Shown here piece after piece: positions 36,537 to 48,529 of a DNA stretch of 64,000 nt; positions within the stretch are counted from its first letter, which is position 1, and each line of letters begins with the position of its first letter. Origin of the DNA: Taenia hydatigena (taxonomy: Eukaryota; Platyhelminthes; Cestoda; Cyclophyllidea; Taeniidae); the NCBI GenBank assembly GCA_036345935.2, contig JADWOT020001859.1, positions 1-64,000 on the forward strand, in the 5' to 3' direction. The notes beneath the pieces are model-generated. The model worked only from the letters and a program-made list of their open reading frames with translations. It searched no databases and was not told where the DNA came from. A program made the translations under genes and the position numbers.

Positions 36537-37260
36537 CTACTGCTTAATAATACGGCTATTTCCTGTTAAGTGAGGGCTAACCAGGTTGACATATATTGCA
36601 AGTGGAGTTGGAACAGATTCACTGGAGTGCGTCATAAGAGTTACTACAATGTCAGCTAAAAATGGCGTCTGTGCTGTCAACGGAACGGTGAATTGGGACA
36701 GTCCTTGAAGGAAGCATGCAAGTGTGTTGATGTCCCTTGGTTTATTTGCATTCCCATTGACGTTCACCAAGTGCTTTTGACCACGAAGGTCTGCGTTTAA
36801 CATCTCGGTGCGGTATTGCCAGTCCTTCATTCAATAGTGGCTCTCCACAATTGCATCAAAGAGCCGCTATGAAGAATGCTGTTGGATCTCATGCAAATGG
36901 CAGCATCTATCCATCTCGTCTCACAAAACATTATGTGCATATATGTTACTTTTAAGGAGGTATCAATTCAAGTGGAGTGCCTCTATCGCGGGCAGTAAAT
37001 TTACTCGACGTGTCCTCCACTTTGTTATTTGGAGGAGGTGCAGTGAAGAAGATGAATGAAATAATGTAAGATTCCTATGCCCTAGGTAATGCTACCATCA
37101 CCGTGTGTGATATGACCGCGCAGGAGAGCTTGGTAATTAGGAATGCTACCTACGCACACGGAGAATCTTCAACAACCTTCTTTGTGCCACGATGCAAATG
37201 TACGCAGTCTGGTCCAGGTGATCCATTCAATCATGCAATATCAACAACTTTATAGAATGA
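36537..37260. other. Protein-like fragments of unknown origin
   Basis: On minus, 36830-36537 stays open for 97 codons, and the same frame reads on upstream as RLFDAIVESHY before a stop. On plus, 36957-37254 gives a frame interrupted by one stop (near 37068), with blocks LLDVSSTLLFGGG and NATITVCDMTAQESLVI. Both look more protein-like than typical chance frames, but no family is recognised. They may be decayed exons of different genes. No splice model was built. Confidence 0.2.
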
Positions 37261-38779
37261 GGCTAATTAATAAGAGCAATTGAACAGTGGCTCAAGAATA
37301 TAACATTGCTGGGATCTTGGGTCTGGGGGAACCTTGAGCCTGCAACCTAGTGAGAGGAGGAGTAAAAGGCAACTTGTAGTAGTCACACGTTGCTGCTATT
37401 TATGATGTCAACATCTGTACGCAAATTTTATTATTGTTAGGACCTGCGGCATCATTTACATCAAACAAGTCAAGTCGCGAATCTTGCAACTTACAACGCC
37501 GACGCACAGACGTGAATTAACCGCAGAGATCGCGAAAGTTGTCAGCATTTGAGAAGGTCTATCGTAATCCCAAGCAGTAAATGGAGGCTTCCTTTCTGGA
37601 TAGATGCAAGAACAATAATCGTGAAGATGGTCAGTTTATTCTGGTGTTACTGCTCTGAACAACGCATTCATAGCTAAGAGTTTGGCATTGGGATAGTTCG
37701 ATTGGAATATTTTGCGCATAGTTTGCAGACACTTGTGATGCTGATGTTGCAGCGCCCAACGTTGACATGCTCAGATAGCTTTGGCATGCCCTAGCTATTT
37801 ATTTGACAGTAGGTCTATCTAGCAGAATTTTTCCACTTCACTTACTAATGTCTAGTCCTATTTCTGTAAGACATCTCCCTGTAGACTTTTCTCATGTGAC
37901 CATTCACGGAATGCCTTGCGACGCCAACTTGTGTCGGCAACGAAAGTGACTGACAAGAATTCATCTCTCCTCACACATGTTGCAACCATTCGCTTCACCC
38001 AGTAAGACATTTACAACAAATGTAGGTGAAAGTGGAGAAAATTATTGGGAATTAGTGATGATTGGAAAAGTGAACAAAGATTTGAACAAACGAATGTGCC
38101 GTTGTGATATTGCAGCGAATACAATTTTTGTCTCTCCCAACGCGACTGCAAAGGCACACTGCTGATGTGAAGAAAAAGTGGACTGCACAACTGCTCTCTC
38201 ACTGCCCGCCTCGCCGTCGTGTGTTTGTGACCGGCACTGTGAAGCAGGTTAGTTAGACTCAAGGGCAAGTTATTAGCCACCAAGTAAGAAAATGTTGAGG
38301 ATTAAAAGTGATGTCAACCAAATGGTTAGAGCCTGATACAGTTTATTGAGCATGTCAAAATTAAGCACTGCAATCATTGCTGCAGAATACAACATTACCT
38401 TGAGTGCATGGACCAGAAAAGGGTGGGGCAGGTGGATATGTTTCCCTATAAATCGGTGAGGTCGTCTTGGAGCGATTGGAGCAAACTAAATAGCGGATGT
38501 TCCTAGTTAGGAAAAAGATGTATTGGCCGCCAAGCTGCACAATGAATTTCCTTATCGCCGCTATGCAGCGTATTCAGGCGGTGCTCTTTTGAGTGCAAGT
38601 AAATGAGCATGTAAAGTGGTCTGTCAAAAGTGTACCTGATTTGACCCCTAGTACGTGCAGCATCCTTCTCAAGAAGAAGGGCAAGTGTAGCCAAATCCCA
38701 CAGTACCCTTAAGTAGAGCAAACTGGATCAAATAAGCACCAAGGTCGACCTCGTGCAAGAGGCTCGCTTGCAATTCATT
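37261..38779. other. No recognisable gene
   Basis: Short ORFs only. From about 38760 similarity to the 3' flank of homeobox copy A begins (GCAATTCATTT, then GCGACT). Confidence 0.35.
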
Positions 38780-38961
38780 TTAGCGACTTTTAACTTCACG
38801 CATAGCTCCCCACAAGAGCATCTTTGCAAGACATTGGTTTATTTATTTATTTCTGAAAAATCAAGGTACACAAAATGACCATCATTACGCCATAAATCAG
38901 AACCACATAACAGTTGGAGCAGCAAGACACCAACATCATAGCCACTTCATGAAAGCCATTG

Positions 38962-40142
38962 TCAGTTCGCGGATGCTCCATAGAGAAAGCAATAACTCGA
39001 TATCCTTGATATCCTCGTCTTCATCATCCTGCTTTTGATCTGTTTTAGCATGGAGGTGATCTTCGAGCGACTCCATCAGCGCCTTGAACCGCCGCTTTGC
39101 CTCGGCAACACATCGCCACCTTCTCCCGAAGGAGCTTGCTTCAATGGTGAAACTGTTTGTTGGGGTTCCTGTTGTGATTGGGAGCTCTCAGCCGTTCAAA
39201 AGCCTTCTCTGAGGCCGACGTCCTACGAGTTGGTTGATATGGCGCTTTTCTCCATGGCACAAACCCTTGGCTGTGATACAGGCGTCGCATTGCTAGAAAT
39301 TTCCCACCGACCCTCCCTACTTTTCAGCGGTGATTCTTCGCGTTCATGCATATTGATGTAGTTTTCCTTGTTAAAGTATTTCATCATCTCATCAGTTTGG
39401 TACGGGGTAAAGAGAATCTTGCGTCTACCTTGTCTTTGTGCTTCTAATAGTGGCTGGCGTGCCTAAGGTTTTTCTGCGGTTGGCGTTGCAAAGAAGCTCG
39501 CTGAATCAAGCATGGATACAGTAACAGCAAGTTGCTGGAGGAGAAGGAAATCTAGAATTGAGAGGACGTTTGCCAAAAGTTGATGGCATGTGCTTGGCGG
39601 TGGAAACGGTGGCTGCACCTGTGGTTGTAGCAGCTGCTAACGTAAATTTGATGAGGTGTCAAATAGGAGTGGATTCGATGTTGGGAAGATCGGTATCGCA
39701 GTAGTAGTTTGATGTTGACTCGAAATCCCACCTTGCTGTGGAAGTAAAGATACGCCAATGCAGGATGTCCGCTGTAATACAGACTTTGGAGGGCTCGCGA
39801 AGTGAGGACTGCGTGAAAGAAATGCAGGCATTGCCAATGGGATAACTGATTCATCAGAAGCATCCACATAACTTTTCAGTCGTTTTGGTGGCAAAGGATT
39901 CAGTTGGGTTTGTTTGTCTTCATCGTTGTTCTGTGGCGAATAAATAAGGATGGAATTTGGTCCTGGAAATACTGGAGGCTTAGCCAGTGCAGAGACCACT
40001 TCTTTTATCTTTTGTGTCGTAGGTGGTGCTGCTTTTTCTACTTGCTATTGTACGACTGGTAATACAGCCATTGAGGCTAATTGTTGAGGATCCGTGTTTG
40101 TCTCTCCCATGGGTACAACTGGGAATTTCGCATTGGGTGCAC
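38962..40142 (-). pseudogene. NK-2-class homeobox pseudogene, copy D
   Basis: Exon 2 starts at 40142 after ATTTTTATAG and encodes the family's Pro/Ser/Thr-rich region, with in-frame stops at VVQ-stop, SNLR-stop and EKP-stop. Then EAQRQGRR and the homeodomain (LFTPYQTDEMMKYFNKENY, then INMHEREE). Just after residue 32 or 33 the sequence jumps to the codons for Asn51-His-Arg. One deletion has removed the end of helix 2, the intron and most of helix 3 (junction near 39334). Tyr54 is TGA. The exon 3 tail continues with stops and ends at a shifted SAN-stop (38964-38962). The 3' flank down to about 38780 matches that of copy A. No TN exon was found between 40142 and the palindrome edge at 41080. 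Confidence 0.75.
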
Positions 40143-40159
40143 CTATAAAAATAAAGTGA

Positions 40160-40765
40160 GTGGAACAGGAACGTGTGCACCTGCATGTAAGTAGGTGTCA
40201 TCACCTCAATGTCTGCGATGAGACAACCAAAGCTTTAATTCTTTTGTCAGACACGATGATGGATGTCTCAATCCCTCTAACTGAAGGATCAGCGAACGGA
40301 CTAATCCAAAATTTTTTGGCTCAATTCAACGTCAAGAAACAGTTTTATTTAACCAATAGTTTGGTTAACATCTGTAAAGTCGACGACGGCACCAGAATGC
40401 CTTCAGTAGAACGTAAATCGACCAGTCTAAATGTTAACGCGATCATGACTGGCATGCCTAATTTAAAGATCGGTACTTTAGATGCCTGCAAGCACAAAAC
40501 ACTTTTCTCTCCAACTTTTCAGAAGTTGCACTCGGTCGCTGATCCTCATACATCCTGGATGGTGGTGTTCCCGATCACCCGCCTGTTTTCCTCTTCACTA
40601 TTGTTTTTAGCAGGATTAGGCTCCGCGCAGATTCATTCTCGGGTGGCCCTTGCGAAACACTCACTAGGCAATTACAGACTGGTCGCCTTCTTTGCGCACT
40701 CTTTGCATTTGCATGTCATGCCGTCCTCTCAGAAGTCCACCATTTATCTCCTGTCTGGCTGGTGA
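40160..40765 (+). CDS. Unrecognised ORF, 201 codons
   Basis: One of the longest gap-free uninterrupted frames in the window outside the homeobox exon of copy B. It begins 18 bases from the copy D exon 2 acceptor, on the opposite strand. It has a hydrophobic stretch near residues 133-152 (ITRLFSSSLLFLAGLGSA) but no signal peptide and no recognised domain. In 64 kb at this base composition an ORF of about 200 codons can occur by chance, and no splice sites or promoter support it. If real it could be a single-exon gene or an exon. Confidence 0.2.
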   Translation: MEQERVHLHVSRCHHLNVCDETTKALILLSDTMMDVSIPLTEGSANGLIQNFLAQFNVKKQFYLTNSLVNICKVDDGTRMPSVERKSTSLNVNAIMTGMPNLKIGTLDACKHKTLFSPTFQKLHSVADPHTSWMVVFPITRLFSSSLLFLAGLGSAQIHSRVALAKHSLGNYRLVAFFAHSLHLHVMPSSQKSTIYLLSGW

Positions 40766-41267
40766 CCTCAGTAGCATCCAGGAACATGTACGCATATTGC
40801 CAAGTTAAGATAAGTGCTGGCACACCTTGTAAGCAGTGCAGGTTCGGTTCACAACAAATTTCTAAAATTGCGGTTCTAAAGTTGTGCAGTTTGATAACTT
40901 GTGGCATTAATAAGTGGAAATAGAAGGCTCTACACTTCTATTCAGTAAAATTGCTTAGCGAAATCAGACAAGTCATCTCATGGTGCAAAAGACTTAAGTG
41001 TCGAGCATTTGGCTACAATCCCTCTTCTACTTTAACCTTACACTAGCATAGCCTATACAGGTCAGTGGCATCGAGGTCAAGCCTCTTCCTAAGGAACCCT
41101 TTCATTCAACACCCCCGAATTGTGAACTAGACTAGAGTAATAGAGGGAGAAGGACATTACCACCTGTTGTTAGCAGAGGAGCATCATGCATAGCATATCC
41201 CTCCCCTTGACCAAGCAGTCCGTCCTTGAACAGAAGTCATTTTTATTTGGGAAGAGCGTGATTTGAG

Positions 41268-41560
41268 AGGTGTGTCACTAACAAGCAAGAGCGACAACGG
41301 ATTGTTGGAGCAAAAGCAGTGGGGATGAAGAAGAAGCAGTTTTTGAGAGGAAGAAGATGCCGCAAAACATAAATCGGTTTGTGCAAAAAGACTCGATTGA
41401 CAACTCAAGATAAGAGAGACATGGTCTTCATTTGAGAATCAGTGGCTTTGGGGATGTTGCAGCGACATATTCAAAGGAGGGTCAGGAGGCACCAATGATG
41501 TTGACACTAGTCATGGTATGCAATGGGCCGTTTTGTGCACGGCTCGAAATCGCAACACTT
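41268..41560 (+). pseudogene. Decayed coding relic, left copy
   Basis: Reads as protein in two successive frames: TNKQERQRIVGAKAVGMKKK, then after a frame change QNINRFVQKDSIDNSR, a TAA, then HGLHLRISGFGDVAATYSKE and CNGPFCARLEIAT. The right arm has the same relic with the TAA absent (61793-61489). The frame change is shared, so it predates the palindrome or is an unseen intron. Family not recognised. Confidence 0.3.
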
Positions 41561-41759
41561 TTTTGCTTCGAAGATTCGCGCACTTGGGAATTACACGCTT
41601 TTCACTGCTTGAATTGTAAGGTGCCCTTCGTTCCACCTTTTAAATCCAATCTTGGCTCCGATTTTTATACTCATGTAAAATATGGCACTAATCTTACATG
41701 TATGCAGCTGAATAGTGAGATTGAAATACAATGCAGTGGAAGGCAGCTGAGATGATGTT

Positions 41760-44700
41760 GGCAATGTTACTAATTTAGGTGTGAGATGGCTGTTAGCTGT
41801 ATCCTTGAGAAGTTGAATTATTATGCTGAAAGTCTTGGGATCGATCTTCAACAACCACAGACTCCCAGTTGTGGTAAAAATGTTGTCAGATCACATTGAC
41901 GAAGCACTTTATTTCGCCAATTTTCTGTGCATTGTCAGCCATGAATTCTTGGGAAATAAACACTATCGGTACAATCGTCGAAACCTTCCAACAGTTACAA
42001 CTGTGTGCACAAATTGGGAGCAGGCATTCTTGTCCAATCGTAGCTCAGCATAAATAAATGGCTATCTCATCCTACAATATTTCTGAGACCTGTGATAGTA
42101 AAATTTCATTAAGTTAGTTACGCGTTTATGCTTTGGTCGAATTAGTGTATTGTTTGTTCCAGTTGCAATTGACTAATTCAGTGTTGTTTAGCCTTCTTTC
42201 CATCGCGCGGCATCCTCGCGGATCCACGCTATCGGTAGTACAGCAAGAAATGTCGTGGTGAATGATCCACACTTAATAAGCCCTCTATCACTGATTGATC
42301 TCGCAGGTCAGAAATTACATCTTCCACCTCATACACCTGTTTGCCGGGATGTCGCAATTTGGATTCCACACAAGCGACGTAGACCTTAACTTTAGGACAT
42401 CGATTCTGGAGTAGCATACAAAACTTTGTTCAAACAATTAATTCATGTTTCGATTCTACTCTGGAAATCCACATCACTATATAAGGAGAAAATCATCGAA
42501 GTACATTTAAAGCTTTTCTAGCAATGCAAGATACAATCAAACACAGTCCAAACATTGTTGCTTCGCCACGGCTTGGTTGGATTGACCACAGGCAATTTAT
42601 TTTTTGATAAATGGATAGTACTGGCTTGTAACCATGTAGGAAGTAATTACTAAGTAGATACTGCTACCGATTTGCCGATACTACTGCACTGAGCCAAATG
42701 TCCTCCGATTCGGCAACATCCCGTTTCGATAGTATGAGTAGAATGGGGATCATAGCAGTCTCTCACGAAGCTAAACTACTAAAGCTCAACTCTTATTTGC
42801 AGACACAGTGCAAGGCACCAGGCACTATAGGCTACATTTCCTTTCTCCAAGCGCTATGAATTACGCATGATGCACAGTACACCTTCCACTTCATGCCAAT
42901 CATTACGACGGCTTATGAATAGGATATTAAAAGGCGCATAGTTGTAACGCGCAGACCCGTTCATCGCACTTTACTTGCAGTTTTAAGTTCTTAATGCTTG
43001 ACAGGGTTATGGCCCGAAACGTTCCTTCACGAGGGCCATCCTTTACCGCTGCCGTGGTATGCGTCGCCATTTAACCACGTCTACACAAATACGCACATAG
43101 TTACCAGCATAAAAGTACAATGTTTTGTCGAAGCTACAGATGATCAGCGTGTGACTCTACACAGCATCCACCTGTATATTGACCGATTATCTTCATGCAT
43201 TGTACGATCTAGCCTTTTCCTCCTTATTTTCATTCTCGATTTTTCCTCCAATAACCGACTCACAAGGAATCCATCCTTCCGTTCATTTCTAGCGAAGTGA
43301 GTTGGGAATTTTACGCACCCTTAAAGTTGGTCACTGCATCTCTCTCTTAATTTGTGCCATTACACTCAAAATTAGTTGTATTATTTTCAGCGGCCAAAAA
43401 TTAAGAAAAATGGCTAATTTTGACAGATCTGCATGCATCTGCGTGCAAAAGCTTTGACGAGATCGTGCTATAACCGGGATATTTCTTCTTGCTTGTGATG
43501 GCGACATTCTACCGAGGAGCGGAATAGGCTGCTCATATTGAAGACTGCGGTGGTAGCTGCAGATGCCATCGCAATGTGAGATTTGAAGAGTCATTCAAGA
43601 AGAGGATTATGGCCATGTGAGAAATGCGGTAATTTGCCTTGACTTTGCTAGCATCTGAACGGGTAATAGATGGGAGGACAAATGGATGAAAGTAATTGGT
43701 CTATCGTAGGAACGCACGAGACGGGTCTTGGGTACAGTTTGATGGACAAGTCACAGAGTGCTCCTGAAAGTCCTCAACCTTGACCGCGAATTCGGTACAT
43801 GTGTTCAAAGTTGTACTTTACTCTTTTCCCGAATAATATTGCACCCTTTGCATGGACTCAATTTATTTCTGTGGAATGCAATACGGGTTGTATTAAGACT
43901 GATGCACCTAGATGTTCTGCAGCAGTAGTGTCAAATTGACTTCGATGTCGTTATCTGACCCCACCGTTTCTCGCATAATGCTTTCTATCCTTTAACTCTA
44001 CCGGGTTTTGTCCTCTTGAGTGTCCGCACAATTGGAACAATCGGCTTGATTTCTTAGGCCGATGTAAAATTAGGTCAGTGTCGCTAAGTTTGCGTTGGTG
44101 TGAGCATGGAAAAGGAGGTAAGAGGTGTGTTGGAATAACTTTAAGTCGTGACCAATTCGAATAGTATCCAGCACTGCAACCGCAATCATTGTAACAGAAC
44201 CATACCATTGATACCCAATTTGATATGGCTGGTAGGGTGACTTCAAACACCTGGGTGTTTAAATCCAGCACCATTCATAAAATGAATTACGCAAAAAACG
44301 GTAAATTGAAGGATCACAAAGCGCTTGCACCCTACCTTTGCTACAGTGGTGATCACTCATGCATGAGTAGCTGTTTGGATTTTATGAAAGAAAATTCGTT
44401 CTTTATCAAGGCTGGGTTTCCTGTCTGCACGTATTTGAAATCTAGAGATAGGCACAGGGCAAAAAGCCAACCAGTTCGAGCATCATGGCCATAAATCATT
44501 TGGAAATTTCAAGCGCCTTTCAAAGAGGTTCAAGGCACCCTGTGCAATGCCAGCCACGGCTGTGAGGACTCGTTTGGATCCTGTGGGACTAACTTAGTGA
44601 AGCAAATGTAATCGCACTGATACAAATACAAAGTGCAGTTTCGTGCAATATCAAGTGAAAAGACACCTAATTTTAAATGCAATTCAGGCTTTTAAAAATG

Positions 44701-47090
44701 CCAGCCGCTATCGGCCTTACTAAAAGGGAAATTGTCCTCATAGTCTTTTGAGTTTACACGGATAGAAAATGTGGGCCTGATTTCTGTTTGCACATTGTGG
44801 CAAAGTTCGCCGTACAATGAGCACTCATTCCTTTTCATAGTACGATATTGGAAAAAAACGCAAAGTAGTACAAGTTAGCTACTGCCAGGTCGTTGGGCTG
44901 ATTACACACCAAAATCTATCTGAACAAGATGCGCACGTTTGGAGTGCTTGTAATTCTGGTGGAAGCTCTTACAGGAGGGAACCTATCCAATTTCGGTATA
45001 GCTCAGGTAAAAGACAAGTACAGGATAGTGTTGTGATTACTCGGAGCACAACCTTGGCCTATGCACATTTCTTGCCGATGACTTAAATATTCAGTGCTTC
45101 GTTCTTGCTTCCATTCAACATAGCAAGTGCCAAAGTGAGTCATAAAATGAAGGCGCAAATTATGTCTAAAATGTATTGCATTTGTCAAGAAGTTAAGGTA
45201 AATAGGTGTGATCAAATGCGAGTGAGTGATGTGGTGAGACAACAGCTAACTCACTGCAGGTTTCGCCTTAACTCTTGGCAACGGTGTTTAGGTCATACAA
45301 GCAGCACTTTAGGTAAGCTCTTCCCTGTCCAATTAAGATGCGATCTTCTATGCTGCTTTGATCTACGTCATCTTTTAGGAGAGGTGATGCTGGAACATGC
45401 GATGTAAAGCTTAGAGTCTGGAATTGCAAACTAACACATTAAGCGCTTTTAGCACCACAGCAAAGAACAATTCGTTATTATGTCGTGTAGAGGGGCAAGG
45501 CGGGAATCACCAGTCCTGATACATGTCTCTAGAATATCGGTTATTTGCGTAGGTATGAGAACTTTCATGTGAGCTAGCAAGTGGCTCAAATTAGGCCCAT
45601 GCTAACAGAGGTGCTCCCAATTCCTACTTATATCGGAACAAGTAGATAAAATCAGCTTTATTCGCTACCAAGTAACGTCAGACTGCTGTAAAGGATGACA
45701 TCCAAATGGACATTAACTAAGCAAAGATGATTTTTCGCTGTTAATTCTCATGTTTAGCTGTCGAAAATAAAACGCTGATGCCAAGGTTTGGTGTTATAAC
45801 CACAATGCTAGCGAATGGGTACACCGGTCCTTTACTATCGCTTTTAAGCATATCAAAACCACTAAAGGTTTGCCTTCTTATCCAATCTAATCTATTAAAA
45901 ACCATACGAAGCTTAGTTGTAGTATGCTACAGGGTCGATGTCAGCATCTATTGTCGCTTATTGAGTCGGCCGAATCGGGAGGCCCTGTCCCTAAACATTT
46001 TACGATAGCCTTATTTTTTAGGAAGAATAAAAGGCCAATAAGGGTTGTCCACAATATTATTACAGATGCATTTTTAACTGTTTCAAGGGGTCTTTGCGGA
46101 TGGCGTATTGATAAAAGGAATGAGGCCAGCAGTAAAAGCTACGGTCTTAAAGTAAAGGCCCGTTAGGGACTTTTAACACAACGATTCCAAAGTCCGTCAC
46201 TAAAAAGAAGCCAGTGGTACATTCGCGGCCCATGTGACTGTAATAATTGTCGCCAGAGCTCGTTTATTTGTATGAACACTGTGACAAGTACATAAGAGAG
46301 TGCGAGGGGGTATTTCCTCGAATGCCAAAATGAAAGAATGAAGGGCGAATCCCTTAAACGTAGCCAACATTGCTTTACAGTGTCATGGTTCACAATTCAA
46401 TTTTTCCCAACTTTTGATCAATTTATCAGAAATAAAAAAACAACTCATTCAGCTTGGTTTTTGAAAAAACCTAGTAAAATAATTGAGCAGAAACCCACAT
46501 TATTGCACCACAATTTGATGTCTACTTTAACTTCAGCGTACCAAGCTCCCACCAGTTCTGGAGGTCAGAAGTGCCCGACAAAAAAGTGTAGTGAGCCCGA
46601 GCATAAGGTCAAATTAAGCAGCCAAATAGTAGGAGTGTTTTGATTCTGCAATGAGGTAGAGCCAGTCATGAAAGTGAGCGAAGTAACTAAGGAGGGGGTC
46701 TAATTAGTGAACATATCAAGCGTGTAGTGCATTTAATGCTCAAAGAAAGCTTTGATAATCAGGAGAAGCTCGAAACATTGTATTGTGCTTAGCGTTGTAG
46801 GTAGAGCACTAGGTTTCATCTGTTGTCTTGGTAATTACTCATTTTGCAACGACCTCGAATGGAAATCTTTGAGTCGCATGGAATAACGGTGAATGAGGAG
46901 GCCAGTGGCAACAAAACTAAATTTTCACTTAGCCAAGGCAAATACAACTACCGCGATAAAGGCCAAACCTCCCTACCGCATTCGCAATGCATCTCTCACC
47001 TTCTTATCGCCCAGTTCTCCTTGCTCCTAGCTTTACGCTCCACAAGGTGTCCTTTCCACTACATGCAGCACTCGCCATCTCCTCATAGCA
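41760..47090. other. Left arm, outer part: no recognisable gene
   Basis: Several ORFs of 75-107 codons recur in the other arm only because the whole arm was copied; frames break at indels between arms (for example around 44560 against 58440). No family recognised. Confidence 0.4.
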
Positions 47091-47093
47091 ACA

Positions 47094-47099
47094 TTTATT
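47094..47099 (-). terminator. Polyadenylation signal of left CAP gene
   Basis: AATAAA on minus (TTTATT on plus), 177 bases past the stop codon. A second AATAAA lies at 47114-47119. Both have counterparts in the right arm. Confidence 0.5.
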
Positions 47100-47275
47100 A
47101 ACATATATGCATATTTATTTCCTTGAACTCAAGGAGTAGGAAACAAAGAAAGCATACTCAAAAGGTGACAGAACCTAAAAGGTGGGCAGGTGGAGAACTG
47201 TAGTGAGAGTGTATGGAGAAGTGGCGATTGATTCGCAGCACAATTTTGGCTAAAGCCAGTACAAATAATGCACAA

Positions 47276-48475
47276 TTAGTCCTTAAAAACCACACAGTCT
47301 GGCACCATTCTGTCTTTAGGATTCCTCAGTTTTAGTGTCGGGTACACTTGATGGCATTTCGGGTCTTGGATGCATTGGTTGCGGAAACACAACTGTCCTT
47401 CAGGGCATTTGCTGCAGCTGGGTCCTTGCTCATACGGCCACTGCCCCATGTAGTTCCCTCTAGAGGAATTTGTGCATAGCAGTGTATAGACAGGTTTCTC
47501 ATCAGTCGGATGATTAGACGAGACCGAACTTACCCAGGTTTGTAATCACACACGATCAAGTATTGCGGATTCTCCCAATCGGGCCGAAGGCTATCGCATC
47601 GCTGCATTGCACAGCCCACCTTATTTGTGTTTGCCCAAACCAGCTGTTCATGAAGAGAGAAAGGCATGACAAGAAGCATCATCTTATACTTAACCATTCA
47701 TTACCACATCAGCATGCACGTGTCTGCACTCGTTTACACCTCTTCTATCCAAATAACATTTCAAGTAGACACTCAGTAGTGAGGAGTGAGTGGCTTCGCT
47801 GTGTGGATTGGAGTGCATCCACACTCTGCATATCATGAGTAGCACACACACACAATTTCCTCACCTGTGTATAGTGGCCACAAACCTCTGTGCAAGAGTT
47901 GTTATAATACGTGTAGTATTTTGCTTCTTCCTTCCAGGCACACACGCCTTCCGTAAGAGGTGGCTTTATGCCACTGATAAGGACGGTGTTTTTTATGACT
48001 CCATTGTATTGTGGGTAGACCGACAAGTCGGGAAGACTAAATTTACATAGCTTGGCCCATGACTCTGCTAGATCCTCCATTTCTTTTGAGTACTTCTAGA
48101 CAGATGAAAACAGACACCATCAGTGGCTGCGAAGAATATTTTCACGTGAAACAGATTATGGTGTCAACACTTGCCTAGTCAACCACGAAGGTGCTGGGAG
48201 CGAACTTACCATTAGTTGCATATTGCTGGCAGGAGGGTACACATTTTCGCGAACTTCCAAATGAGCCTCAAGAAGTTGTGCCCGTTCGACAGGTGTAGGT
48301 AGATCACACGCCACCATGGCGGTGGCAGTGATAAGGCTAAAGACCACCTTCACAAAGAGACCTGACAATGCGAAATGTGTGCAGAATGACTAAATTGCTT
48401 GCTCAGAGCAACAGTTGAGAATGATAGTGAGAGATGCTAAGTAATTAACAACTTACTGTTCCGTGAGTACATCAT
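47276..48475 (-). CDS. CAP/venom-allergen-like secreted protein, left copy
   Basis: Five exons on minus: 48475-48457, 48361-48210, 48095-47865, 47643-47534 and 47459-47276. All introns are GT-AG and join in phase to 231 residues. Residues 1-24 form a signal peptide (FVKVVFSLITATAMVAC). The CAP domain follows, with His40 (LLEAH), Glu62, Glu114 and His131 in GHYTQLVW aligning with the family's two-His/two-Glu cavity; the second CAP signature is YLIVCDYKPGGNYMG. A Cys-rich C terminus follows (CSKCPEG, CFRNQC). This fits the secreted type of flatworm venom-allergen-like proteins, which act outside the cell; the ligand is unknown. It differs from the right-arm copy at four residues (Leu194, Asn217, Met222, Asp225). 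Start choice: two adjacent ATGs, the first taken; it lies 38 bases from the TATA box. No lesion seen. Confidence 0.9.
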
Positions 48476-48512
48476 CGCGGCAAAGAGACTAGGAGGGCGA
48501 GACAATCCCACA

Positions 48513-48520
48513 TATTTATA
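48513..48520 (-). promoter_or_regulatory. TATA box of left CAP gene
   Basis: TATAAATA on minus, 38-45 bases upstream of the ATG. Identical in the right arm. It implies a 5' leader of only 10-20 bases unless the transcript is trans-spliced. Confidence 0.6.
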
Positions 48521-48529
48521 CGTGAAACA

